Shown here in pieces: positions 21,816 through 33,700 of a stretch of 64,000 nucleotides of DNA (positions within the stretch are counted from its first letter, which is position 1; each line of letters starts with the position of its first letter). The DNA is taken from NCBI RefSeq assembly GCF_017562075.2, contig NC_054084.1, positions 14,398,798-14,462,797 on the forward strand. Direction: 5' to 3'. The translations under genes were made by a program, and so were the position numbers. The notes under the pieces were generated by a model, which was given only the letters and a program-made list of their open reading frames with translations, ran no database searches and was not told the DNA's origin. This DNA is from Anopheles merus. Its lineage: Eukaryota; Arthropoda; Insecta; Diptera; Culicidae.

Positions 21816-23728
21816 ATGGGAATACGTCATCTCCACAGCTTTATGGAGAGGAAGGTGGACGGTGGACTATACACCGTTAAAATGCAGCACGAAATTTCGT
21901 AAGTAAAAACGGCGGCAACAGCAAGAGTTACACCATTTGACGAAACATAACGGAGCAATGTAACCGTACGAACCAAAACACTAACATGCTACATCAACGC
22001 AATTGACAGGAATGCGAAAAAAAGCGTCGAAAAGCCGTTGGTCGTGATCGACCTGATGGCGATGTTCGGAGTATTTTGTTCCGACAGGCGAAGCCTACTG
22101 TGCGGCAGCCAGTTCTGGGTGGTGGAGCATACGGCGGATTCGTTTTTCAAACGCCTCACCGATGCCGGTGCCGAGCTGGTCTTTTTCTACGACGGTACAC
22201 TGCAGCTGAACAAGTACGACACGTGGATCAACCGGCAGAATGGCAAGTACGACCGGATGATCGATGTACTGGACGGAATCAATGCACGGATGCCGCTGGC
22301 AGTGGCCGCGGACAAGTTTGACCGAACGCTGCCAAACAACACCTGCATCAAGCTGGAGAATGTGGCCAAGCGGCATGGCGAGCTAATCGTATCGACGGAC
22401 TTGGAGTGCGACCAGGCGCTGGCAATTTACGCCACCAAGCGTAAGGCGCTAGCGGTGATATCGCACGATACGGATTTCCTCATTTTCGAGGGCGGCTGGC
22501 AGCTGTGGCACGCGAACCACATCGATGTGAACAAGTTGATAACGAAGGCTTACGGCCGGCAGGCGCTACTACGCACGCTTGGCTTGCAGTGGCGCCAGAT
22601 GGCATTGTGGGCAACGTTGGCCGGGAACGACTTTTTCAGTTACGACGAGCTGGAACCGTTTCTGAACGATCTTGGCCCGCACACGCAAAAGTTTTACAAG
22701 CTGGCCGAGTATGTGCGACGGTTGACGGTGCGCAACGGGAAGCTGGATGACGATACGGTACGCTCGATACTGGGACGGGTGTACAAGAAGAGGCGCGTAC
22801 CGACGGAAGCTTACGAATGGTTTCGGCAAAGCTATGCCTTCTACCAGGTGGTACGTATGGGTGTGGGTCACTCTTTCGTACGATCGTTACTCACCTGACT
22901 ACTAATTTCTTCTTTTAGGATGAACCATCGGAGAAGAAACCCGACGATCCGTTCGCCTATCTGCTACAGGCTGGGTACAGCTTTACCCACAGCATACTGA
23001 CCGGGGTACCGTTTAACGTCACGCTCTTTTTTTTCGACTACCGATCCTCAGAATTTGGCAATTATTATGAAATAATCGAACCGATTGTTTCCCGCATCGG
23101 TGGTATCCTGCTATACCACCATCAGCACGAACGGCAGCACATAACGGTCGTCACAAAGCGCAACCATCACGAACCACACTCGTTCGGTACGGTGGCAGCT
23201 ACCTTCCCGACTGCCATCACACCGCCACCGGTAATGGATTTGGTTTCAACCGACGGTCCCGTACAGGCCTCGCTGCTCGAGCGCAAACTGCAACTCTGGC
23301 GTTGGGTTTGTTCCGACGATTTGTTCGATGTGGCACAGTTCAATACGGTACCTCCCGCGTTCATGTGCACGGTGCTTACCCTGTACCGGTTGCGGCAGTG
23401 TGGTGCGATCCGCATGTTCGAAGCGGATCTACTTTTGCTCATCGCACACCAACTTTCGAACGGTGCGTTCGATCCACTGCAGGAACCGTACCCGCAGAAA
23501 CTGATTTCGCGCGCGTTCCGACTAGGGTTCCTGTTCCAAAAGGTGTACAGCCACATGGAACGGGTGGCAAAAGCGCTTGGCCTACCGCAAGAGTACCGGC
23601 CGACGACACCGTACGACGGGCTACGGTTCCACAACATGTATCGCGTGTGGACGAGCATGAAGGTGGAACCGCATCACATCGAACCGATCGCGGAGTGGCG
23701 GTTTTACCAGCAGACAAAAAGCACATAA
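21816..23728 (+). CDS. Asteroid/ASTE1-like XPG-family nuclease, copy 3 (probable ancestral copy)
   Basis: Exons 21816-21898, 22010-22850 and 22919-23728 join in frame (introns of 111 and 68 nt, both GT/AG) to give 577 aa. This exon plan matches the other copies. The second intron contains an in-frame stop, so it must be removed; this proves that the matching 69-nt segment of copies 1 and 2 began as an intron. Predicted metal ligands of the XPG/FEN1 fold are D42 (VVID), D89 (YDGT), E160 and D162 (ECDQALA), and D181 and D183 (SHDTDFLIF), nearly the same spacing as in FEN1. Codons are more GC-rich than in copies 1 and 2. The gene is intact and lies divergently beside Rad17. It is separated from the other two copies by the SMC3-like/Rad17 block. 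Confidence 0.8.
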
Positions 23729-24655
23729 CGTTTAAAGTGAGCATATCTTGTTAAAAGACGGGCGAACAGTTTATCGCGCAGCGCTAGGCTTCAATGCTAG
23801 GGTGAATAGTTTCTTCTATGCATGCACAGTATGGATAGAATCTTAATTTGTTATAAAATGTGTTCAATTCATCCATATTTTTACTACTTCTGGTTATCAA
23901 CGCCGGTGCTAAGGTTTTCCAAAATCTGCGTTGAGCCAAAACGCTTTTAAAGGGGTTCTGTTCGAATGGGGGGAGGAAACCGGGTGGAAAGAGCCAATGG
24001 GAGAAACTACTTGCAGCCAATTCGTAAGTTACCGATGCCCAATTACCTGGTCAGGGAAAACAATATCGCTTCTAATTTAGTATCTGAAAGAGTTGTACTA
24101 ACACAAAATATCTCTCCCAGAGAGTCTTACTATGTGTTCAACTAATACAGCTCTATAATAGAAGGCCATAACATCGTCAGGATTATATCTCTTGTTGAAT
24201 TTCCTCCCTTAGAGAGCGGTATCTTATCCATGTTTTAATTGGAGACAAGCACAATCAAATTTATCAAAACGTACAATGTAGGTGGTAATTCGTCGACGTG
24301 ATAGCGAGACATATGCGCTATCAACCCTCCGAGCACCTGACAACCCGTCCGACTGTCAGTAAGAAGAACTAACTAAACATGTACAAGATCACCAAAACTA
24401 GTCTTGATGTCCGTTGTTTTCCATATTATATTTCAGTGAGTTTTTAACAAAATTTAACGTTTTATGAAACAAAAAAAAAAGAATAGGTAAGCTACTCAAT
24501 TATTTGCATTTTTTTTCTATAATTCACGTTTAACGATTAAATTAAACATTTTCTGTAATAAAAATCATCAAAGCTGTTGTTAAACACGATTGCTAGATGT
24601 TGTTAACAGGTCAACAGGATCACAGTAGTCTATTGTAGTGTGAAGCAATCGTAAG
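23729..24655. other. Intergenic, AT-rich
   Basis: No gene was recognised. The 78-codon minus frame at 23784-24020 has no identifiable motif. Confidence 0.4.
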
Positions 24656-24669
24656 TACATATCAAATCA

Positions 24670-25962
24670 TGATGGACTGGCGGCCGAGCTCTTCAAGATG
24701 GGACCGAAGAGGCTTACCGTCGAAATGTATCGGCTGATCGTAAAAATCTGGGAGCAGGAGGAATTACCGGAGGAGTGGAAGCTGGCTGCCATCTATCCAG
24801 TCTACAAAACAGGCACAACCTACAAACAGGGTGACAGGCTTCGAGTCATCACATTCCTTGGTGCCGCCTACAAGATTCTGTCTCTGATGCTGCTCTGCAG
24901 ACTTGCGCCCCTTGCTACGGATTTTGTGCCGAGAGCGCCAAATCTCTACGCATCACCTGTTCATCGAGTTCAAGGCGGGCTACGACACTATAAACCGGAA
25001 GGAGCTATAGAATATCATCCAGTGGTACCACTTCCTTGTGAAGTTGATCCGGCTGTTAGAGGCCACCATGAACGAGGTGCAGAGCAAGCTGAGAGTATCG
25101 AACTTGATGTCGTAATCGTTCGAATCTCACAGGGGTCTGAGACAAGGTGACGGACTCTCCTTTCTGCTCTTCAACATAGCCCTGGCAGATGTCATTCGAA
25201 GTACGCGGGGCTAGACAACAACATCCGTGGCACGATCCTCTACCGATCTTTCCAATTTCTTGGCTTCGCGGATGATATCGACATCATCGGCAGGACGTCA
25301 GCGAAGGTGTGTGAGGCGTACACCCGGCTCAAACACGAAGCAGCATCAATTGGATTGAGAATCAATGCGACGAAGTACCTGTTTGCCGGAGACTCAGACC
25401 ATCTGGGAAACAGTGTATTAGTTGACGGCGAAAATCTCGAGGTAGTAAGGAGTTTCTGGTATCTCGGGACGGCTCGTTACTTCGGACAACAACATCAGCA
25501 GCGAAATCTGGAGACGCATTGTTCAGGGGAATCGGGCATACTGTGGGCTTCACGGACTGCTGAGGTCCAGAAGACTTCGAGCCTTCGAACTTCGGAGCGG
25601 AGGATACAAACGTTCTGGGCGTTTTTTTTAGCGACGCATCCTCCCGACCATCTTTGGCGGTGTGTTCGAGCATGGAACGTGGAGGAGAAGGATGAACCAC
25701 TAGCTTGCTGAGCTGTACGACCCGAGCATCCTGACGGTGGCGAAGGCTAACAGAATACGATAGTTGTGGCATGTCATGAGAGTGCCGGACTCGTGTCCCA
25801 CCAAGAAGTTGTTCGACAGCGAACTCGATGGCTGGATCAGGTGAAGCGAGACTTGTCGGAGATCGGGTGTCTACATGGATTGGAGGCTGTAGCCAGGGAC
25901 CGAGCATCCTGCAGAATGATTGTTGACCGGGCCTTGTCACATCGACGTGCTCTATCGTGAGC
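24670..25962 (+). mobile_element. Decayed non-LTR (LINE) reverse transcriptase
   Basis: Pieces of a LINE reverse transcriptase appear in order but in shifting frames: EMYRLIVKIWEQEELPEEWK and IYPVYKTG (24720-24815), AAYKILSLMLLCRLAP (24865-24910), FKAGYDT (about 24970), GLRQGDGLS (25134-25160), the catalytic FADDID (about 25264-25280), GLRINATK (25350-25375), YLGT (about 25460) and a C-terminal HVM/RTRWLDQVKRDL part (25770-25850). Several frameshifts and deletions show it is dead. The family looks close to LINEs with a FADDIDIIGR box that are common in mosquitoes and other insects. The 5' part and endonuclease are missing. Confidence 0.85.
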
Positions 25963-26225
25963 AGGCCAACAAAAGTGAGAGAGGGAGACATATCAAATCA
26001 CCAATATATCAATATATCAATATTACCTTTCCCCTTTTTCCGCTTCGTGGGAGCAAGTTCGGACCCGCTACAAACACTTACATTTCACGTTCAATCGATC
26101 ACTAAATGGGCCTTTTAAGCTAACCAAGAAGCAGAACGTTGTTTTCGACCGAAAGTTAACAATCATCATTAAAAAACCATATTGTTTTCTAATTCTCAAA
26201 CGACCAAAAACAAATTCAAACTCAT

Positions 26226-26231
26226 TTTATT
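26226..26231 (-). terminator. Candidate poly(A) signal of Bdp1
   Basis: AATAAA on minus, about 347 nt after the Bdp1 stop codon. Further AT-rich options are nearby. Confidence 0.35.
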
Positions 26232-26577
26232 TACCGATGAACCGTGTCGCATAAAAACAACATTATAAAATAAAGCCAAACAGTTTTTTTCTCTCCTACC
26301 TCCTCTCCTCAAATACGCTCACAATACCGGTACGTGCGAGCGTGCGAACTAGAAGAAACAAAACTACACTTTATATCGCTTTTAAATAAGGGCTTACTCT
26401 ACACATATTCTATATCCGGGCGTAACACACCGTTCGACCACCCAACCCCATCGGAACGGGGTGGGATGGTGGCCAACTCCGAGTAGAGTAGGGCGAGGGA
26501 AGGGAGCATGGAAACAACACTTTTACCTACATGCTAATGTACATGGGAGCGGCACCACGGAGGAGGGGGAGGGGAGG

Positions 26578-29500
26578 TTACCGTTCCCCACCACCTTCCA
26601 GTATTTGCCGTATGCTTTCGATCACGTCCGCCGGCACATCGAGCGGCTTTTCGCTCAGCTGCCCGGTGTCCGGATTGGAGACGTAAATTTCGTAGAACGT
26701 TTTGTTCGGATCGCCACTATCCTGACTCTCCACCAGCACGAGCGAGTTGATGTCGATGTCCTCGAGCGAAAAGCCACCATCACCTTCCCCTTCCTCCTCC
26801 TCCTCTTCTTCCTCTTCTTCCACTTCGTTCTCTGGTTCTGCGCCTGCTGGATCGCTATCGACCGGATCGTGCTTGCACGGTTGCTCTGCCTCGCCGACAA
26901 TCTCGAGTGCAGGCAATTGTATTGCCGTGTTTGTCGCAAAGTCACCACCACCACTACCACCACTATCACCCAGCTCGTTCGTATGAAGCGCACTGTTGCG
27001 TGGTTGATTAGCATGCTCGTGCTTGGGAGTAATCGCTGCAGTGCACTGTACAGACGGTGGTAGTGCCGTTTGCGCATTGCCCTGCCCGGGCTGTACCCGG
27101 GCATCCGGCGCGTAGAGGGAGGTAGTAGCAGCGGTCGTGCCAGCCGCCTGCTCGACCAGCGGTGGTGCTACGTTCACGATGGTTTGTGCGAGGGGCGCAT
27201 ACTGTACCACGTGCTGCTCGCGCTGGCCCATCATCGCCTGGGGCGGTATGATCTCGTCCGGTATGATGACGGTATCGCTGGAGCAGCCGTACGAGTCCAG
27301 CTTCCCGTACGACACGACGTACGGTATGGCCGTACCGCCCGCGACCGGGGGCCAATCGATTACCTGCACATTCACCGGAGCGTTGCTAGGCAATTCGTTT
27401 CGCCGTTGCAGCCCGCTCTGCGCTCCGTGCTGCATCTCATTCTTCACGATGCTGTCGTCATTGTCCAACCCCAGCACCAGCTGGCCTTCCGGCTCGTACT
27501 CGTCGTACTTGATCTCGACCGGCGTTAGCTCGTTGATCAGCGTAGGCTGCACCGATGGCGCGACATCCGTACGCAGGCAGGTCGTTTGCGTTTGGTCGTC
27601 CAGGTTTTGCAGCGTTATCACAGTAATGCCCACGTCCTCCTCCTGCTCCGGCTGTCCGGCAGCGACCGAAGAGGTTGCAGCGGAAGCAGCAGTTTCGTTG
27701 CCGGTACCATCAACGCCCCTACCAAGCTCGTCACGGTAGCCGCCTGCGCCCATCACGTCATCCGATGGTCGGTAACCGTCCTCCTCCTCGGTTAGATCCT
27801 CCATACACTGGTACTTCACGATCGGCAGCTCCAGGTTGGCACTGCTCTCGTAGGTAGCAACAGCGGCCGGCTCATACAGCACGTACGGTTGGTCGGACGC
27901 GTTCGGCTCATTGCATGATCCGTCCGGTGGCACATTGTTCGCGTGGTCGACGTCTTCCGTAGCGTCCTTCTTTATAACGACCGGCTCCTCATCGGGCAGA
28001 TCGAGCAGCTCTTCCTTTGCCACCGGTGGCTTATCCGTCCTCTTCCTCGAAGCGACCAGCTGTGGGCGTGGCTTACCGAAGAAGCGCTTTTTCTTCGGCA
28101 AGTGTTTTCGTTTCAGCTTTTTGTGGGAATTGTTTTCCCCATCAGCGGCCGCAGCAGAGCTGGCAGGAGTATTTGTTCGTTCGTCTATTACCAGCCGATC
28201 GCCGTCGTCATCGTCGGAGGAACCGTCCGCGATGGTATCTTGTTGCATATCCTCCTCCCCGGAGCCATTGTCCGGCGATGGTGGAGCAGTTTCGTTTGGC
28301 ATTTGGGGTGATGGTGGTTTCTTTGGTGCAGCGTTTAGGGACAGTTTGCCAGCAGCGGTTTGTGCGGTGTCCATGGGTGTATTAGCGGTACATTCAAGCG
28401 AAACGATACGTTCGATAATGGATTTGGTTTGTTGTTGAGCATTCTCTTCCATGGCGATTGGAACGACCGTGCCAGCATCTAGCTGCACGATAGTTTCCTT
28501 TTTCGACACTGGGCTACGTTTCCATTCGTGGAACGATTCCGCTTCCGGAGTATTAGATGCTGCAGTGTCCACAGGAACCACATGGTCCGAACGTTCAGCT
28601 AAAGCCGAACCATTTTCCTCTGCAACGTATGCAGACGGCTGCTCTTCCTTACGCTCCACCATGGCGGTTGTAACCGTGGCAACAACAGTTTGCTTAGCAG
28701 CGGCACGCTTCTTCGGCACCGGAGCACGTTTGCGCTTTTTGGATGTTTCCTCCTTAGGCTCAGTGGTTGCTGGGATTATTTCCGAGCTGCCTTCCACAAC
28801 GATGGCTGTATTGTTACCCTCGGGCTCAGTTGCAAATGGCTGCTGCTGCTGCTGCTGCTCATTCTCATGCTCAGCGGACGTGGTTGATGCATTCGGACCC
28901 GAGTCGTCTGCCTTTGCGGTCGATCGTTTTTTCGACGGTGCTTTCCGCTTCGGCTTCTTTGTCTCGTCTCCCGGCGGCACCTCCGAACCGTCCGCCATTA
29001 CGCGTTCCGCTTTGCTAATGCGTCTTTGCGGGCTGTTGCTGGCGGACATTCGCATCATCAAGCTGAAAAGCAAACGTGCGGGATTAGGAATTAAAGCAAA
29101 AAAAAAATGAAGAGTTTACGTGCAAGTCATACTTTTTGCGCAGCTTTTCCTTTTGCTGCTGCTCGAGCGCTTCCATCTTGCGCTGCTGTTCCTCCTGCCG
29201 CTGCCTTTCGAGCTGCTCGTCCTCCTCGGCGAACTGTTGCCGCAGCTCGTCCACGTTGAACTCGTTCGGATGGAGCAGCGCTTTGTTCACCAGATTGAGG
29301 TTGATACGCTCTTCCTTTTTAAACTACAATTGGCGACCGAATGGCACAAACTGTAAGTGTTGTACGTGATATGAAGGGAGCAAGCCCGGTCGGCTTACCT
29401 TAAGTTTGAGATCACGCCGGGACCGCTGTGGGAACAGGGTCAGCATCATGGAGAAATCGGTTCCGATCGTGTGCAAGCAACGGTAGAAGCGTATCGTCTC

Positions 29501-30700
29501 CTCGTCGCCCCAATCCTTCGTCCTTCTGATGCGACTGTAGTAGCCGGAATCTGCACGGTGGGTGAGAAATGGAGGAAATTAATAAGCAATTTTCCAAAAA
29601 ATGCAACACACCAACAATCAACTTACTGCCGGAAAACTCATCCTGATACACGATGTCCGTGTTGGCAAGCGTTTCGCGCATCTCCCTCTCGCGCTCGTTC
29701 TCCACCACTAGACTAGCTTCGTCGAGTATCATCTCCCCATTCGGGCCCAGCTTGAGCTGGGGCGTCAGGGTGACCGGTGCGGGCGGTGCCGTCGACTTCG
29801 GAGCCGCCGCCACCACCGGTACCGAGCCGGACGGGGCCGGTGTCGGTGAGCGTGATTTGCTGACGCTCCGGCTGCGGGACCCCCCACCATTGCCCCCTTC
29901 CCGACCGTCCACACTCTTCGGTATGTTCTCGAGCGATCCACGCTTGCTGAGGGCGGGCGGTGTCATCGGATTGTTCACCGGGTTGTAGTAGATCATGTCG
30001 AACATGGTTAGGTTCTGTTTGTCCACGTTCTCGATGTTGGTGAGCCGCTTGCGGATCTCCTTCTTGTTGTCGAGGGTACGTTGCGATTCTTCCTGCTTGG
30101 TCGCCAGCTTCCGGGTGACCTTGTTGACCGTCACCCCCTCCGGGAGGGATTTATTGGAGGTGAGCGACTCGGTGCGGATGCGTTTGCGGGCCAGTGGGAG
30201 GGTGAAAGTGGGGCGCGTGTCCTGCTTCCGGGGGGACATTGGTTCTTCACCGACGATGAAGTTGTTGCTGGGTTGGGCTTCGTACCCCGACAGACACGGT
30301 ACGGGGACATCTGGAGGCTCTGGTAGACAGAAACGGATTTGGTAAATTTATTAACTTAGATTGAAAATACATATTTTTTTAAATCGATATAGAAACAAAA
30401 CCTACTCGGAAGCTTAAACTCCTGGAATGTTTCTTCCGGCGGTGCTTCGGGTACGGAACTAGGCACTGGAATTGCTTTCACATCCCGCAGGTGTTCGGGC
30501 GGTACCGGCGCATCCTCCTCCGGTGGAGTAGCAACTGTAGCACTGGGTAATTCAACTGCGGGCTCCTGCCCCGGCTCGGGAAGTGTTACGTGAGCTTCCT
30601 GTTTGATCGTTTCGCCGGTCACATTGGTCGTGGTGGTTTTGGCCGGTCGGCGAATGCTAAGATTGGCCGCTACTTTTACGCGTGGTCGGCGGGTAGCCAT
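26578..30700 (-). CDS. Bdp1: Bdp1, TFIIIB subunit B''
   Basis: Five exons join in frame: 30700-30406, 30319-29627, 29550-29399, 29323-29133 and 29062-26578, giving 1271 aa. The start is MATRRPRV in a good context. Conserved Bdp1 blocks are LTMFDMIYYNPVNNPMT (about residue 202), GEMILDEASLVVE (about 293) and the extended SANT/Myb domain coded across exons 3-4 (about 330-400; KDWGDEETIRFY, GTDFSMMLTLFPQRSRRDLK, FKKEERINL). Human BDP1 has the same order. Bdp1 joins TBP and Brf1 in TFIIIB, opens promoters of tRNA, 5S and U6 genes, and recruits RNA polymerase III in the nucleus. Exon 5 codes 828 residues of low-complexity, Lys/Ser- and acid-rich sequence with a polyQ run (CTG tract at 28843-28859), lysine-rich APSKKRS/APVPKKRA-type repeats and a long Glu run. 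It ends with a more ordered FSLEDIDINSLV...FYEIYV part. Confidence 0.9.
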
Positions 30701-33700
30701 CGTTCACTGAGTCTGCCCGCTAACTCGGGCGGGTCATGGGCAAGTGCGGAACCACCGTTCCGTACAATTTTTCCCACCTCCACCTCCACCTGTCAGCACG
30801 GTCGAACAAAAATTACTGTGTTATCACTTGATTGGTGGTCTCTGAGTTGGTTCACGCCGATCATCACTCTTTACACGTTTAGCGGTACGTAATGGGACAG
30901 CAGTGCCATTGCATCGTGATTTTTCCAACTGATCCACCGTTAAAACACTCATTGGGTTTCTACCGCAGGGCTTGGATGCTGCTCACACGGACAATCGCAC
31001 GGCAGTGAACACGTTTTGCAAGCAGTTGCGCTTAGAAATTCGGTAATCTGTGGGCAAGATTTTTTTCTTACGCAGAACAGCATGTTTTTCGTCCGTGACG
31101 TTTGGTGCAATCGACGCGAGTCAAAATATGCGTGCCCGGTGAAAAAACTCGCACGCAAAGATGTTTTACGTTACCCAAGTAACAAAATTTGAATGCGTGT
31201 GAGAGGACAGCGACGCCTTCATGTTAATTTGATGTAGAAATGAAATACGATCAGATATTTAATTATTGTATTAATTATTACGCTCTGGCCGTATTTTCCA
31301 CTACCCTAGTGCTACAAATCCTCTAAATGACCACTAAGACAAGGTCTAAACGGCTCAAGCTTTCAACCTATAAGCCCAAATAGCTAGAATTGCTTAAGCA
31401 GCTCATTTCGGCACGCTAAAGATCGCTGCTATAATTCGCCTTTTGCAGTAGTTAAACAGTATCAAAGTTCCAGGCGGTCCTTTTAAATAGCACCTAAGCA
31501 GCTTTCTTATGCTACGGTGCCGGGGATTATTTTTCTTTGTGTTTTATTTTCAAGCAAGCGTCATCGATGAAATAAATAACGGGATTTGTTTTGTTTGTGT
31601 ACATATGTATATTTTTAAATCATTAATATTCCTAAATTACGCGATATGTATCACAATTTACTGTAAAATCACAATCACTTTCCTCAAAATTCCTTCTTCA
31701 AAGACAATCTAACAATCTCTAACAATAAAAGAACTAATCTAATCAATCTCAAATCTTACTTGTGCAGCAGCAATGAGATTATTGCTGGCGTCCGTCTTTG
31801 ACACTTTGACAAGAGCCAAAAAGTACCATGTGCCTGTTAAAAAGCTCCATAGTTCCGCAAAGTATCGTCTATCTCTTAATCAGCCACAAAGTACGACATC
31901 GGAACGATTTTTCGTTAAACAGCCCTAAATCAGCTATAAAATACGAGCTGGCTATTTGGGCAATAACGGCGATCGCAAGTTCGGCAGGTCGGGTCACAAC
32001 ATTTCTATATTCCGCTGTTAGGTTGTTAGGTTGAGAGCTTGAGTCTTTTAGAACCCGTTTAGTGGTCGTTTAGTGGATTTGTGGCACTTGGAGAGTTATC
32101 GAGAGAAAAGTACCTAGAGATAGCGTGTGCAGTGTTTGATCGGAAAGTGAGCAGGCAGGAAATGCAAGCTGATAAAAAAAAGTTGAAAAATGTGTGAAAA
32201 TCACAACAATTTCCTTCAGAAACTCAATAGCTCCCGCATGTCAACGAAGATCAATTAGTAAATTTGCGCTGCTTTTACCTTCGTCAAACTGAGATACACA
32301 TTAAGTTTTTTTTCAATAACACACACACCCACTCTAGCTATTCGATGCATGGAACAAAATCAAAATCAAAATATATTTTCCCTCCACTAGCTTTGCTGCT
32401 TGCTAGCGCATTATCGCGCATCGTTAGTAGATGATTCCCTTGCGAACATTTTCCCGGCATGTCCGTACCGGCTGCCCAGTGTGCTCCACCGACGTGCTCC
32501 CTTTTTGTCACTCTCTGACAGCCTGCGCGCTGCGATAGTGGTGTTTGGGGAGGAAGAAAAAAGTCTCTCTCGCTCTCGCATTTCTTCGCACCCTGTCAAT
32601 GTTGCGACTGCGGCTCTGAAAACAGGCAAACTGCTTCCTAAACAGTTAAAAAATCGACAGCTACGTAAATAGTCAAGTTAAGGGCTTGCGGAAAAAAAAA
32701 CGGGACATTTCCTTCAAATCGCAACGAAAAGCACATCGTCAGTCAGTGGAAAAGCAAAGGTACAGCGAAGAGGGGGAGGACGTGTGTGTTCACGGTAAGC
32801 CTGTAATATGGTTGGTGCTGCTGCTGTTGTTGCAAAAGCACGTCTCCAAATATGCTGAGTGTATGTGTGTGTGTGTGTGTATGCTTGTGTGATCTGCGTT
32901 TTCGAAGCAAGGAAAATCTGGTGCAGGAATTAAACCACTAGCTAGCCAGTTCTTTTTCTTACCTCTGCGCCCGTGTGTGTGTGTGTGTGCATAACATTTC
33001 CATTCGGTGCAGCTAAGGAACAGGCGGATTAGAATATGGTAGAGGTGGTGTGAAGAAAAAAGAAAAAAAAGTATGTCTTCTCCATCCTCAACCCCTTCCG
33101 CATGCCCCAATACTCATTTGGTATTAGTTGCTCCAATATCTTCAGCCCCCCTTGTATCAGTGAAAACGAGTAAAAAAGACAATGCACAGTGTGTGTGCTG
33201 GGGGGTGGTAGCAGGGTTGATCGTACCGAAATTTTTCTTCACACATCACCTTAACAACGCGCCTCCTTAGGTTCTTAGTGCAGCAAATTTCCCATCTCCT
33301 TTTCTTCATTCTGCCTTTCGGTGGAAAACCTCAAAATGTGCGTGTGTGTGTAGCAAGAGCTCGGGTGAAAAAGTTCGGAAAGGGGCGCACAGACCAGAAA
33401 TGAAAGGAAAAAAAAAATACCGATACAGGAAAACGCGTAGAAAAATAGCCTCCCACTTCCCACTGCGAGAGCGCAACGAGTGAGAGAGCGCGCGCCTGTC
33501 TGTGTGTGTGTTTGTGTGCGCGCGTGAACGAGTGAGCGGACGAGCCCCGGCCTAGAGCACAGCAGGCCAGCAGAAACCGCGCGCGAGAGTGACAGAGAAT
33601 GAGTGTGTTTGTGCAAGAGCAAGAGCACCGAATGTTGGCAAGATGTGTGCACGTGTGTGTGTGTGTGTGTGGAAAATAATGAAAAGAATTGTGTAGCAAC

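Noticed and set aside
26655..28887. Overlapping frames on both strands of the Bdp1 last exon
   Set aside because: Low-complexity shadow frames of the real minus-strand exon.
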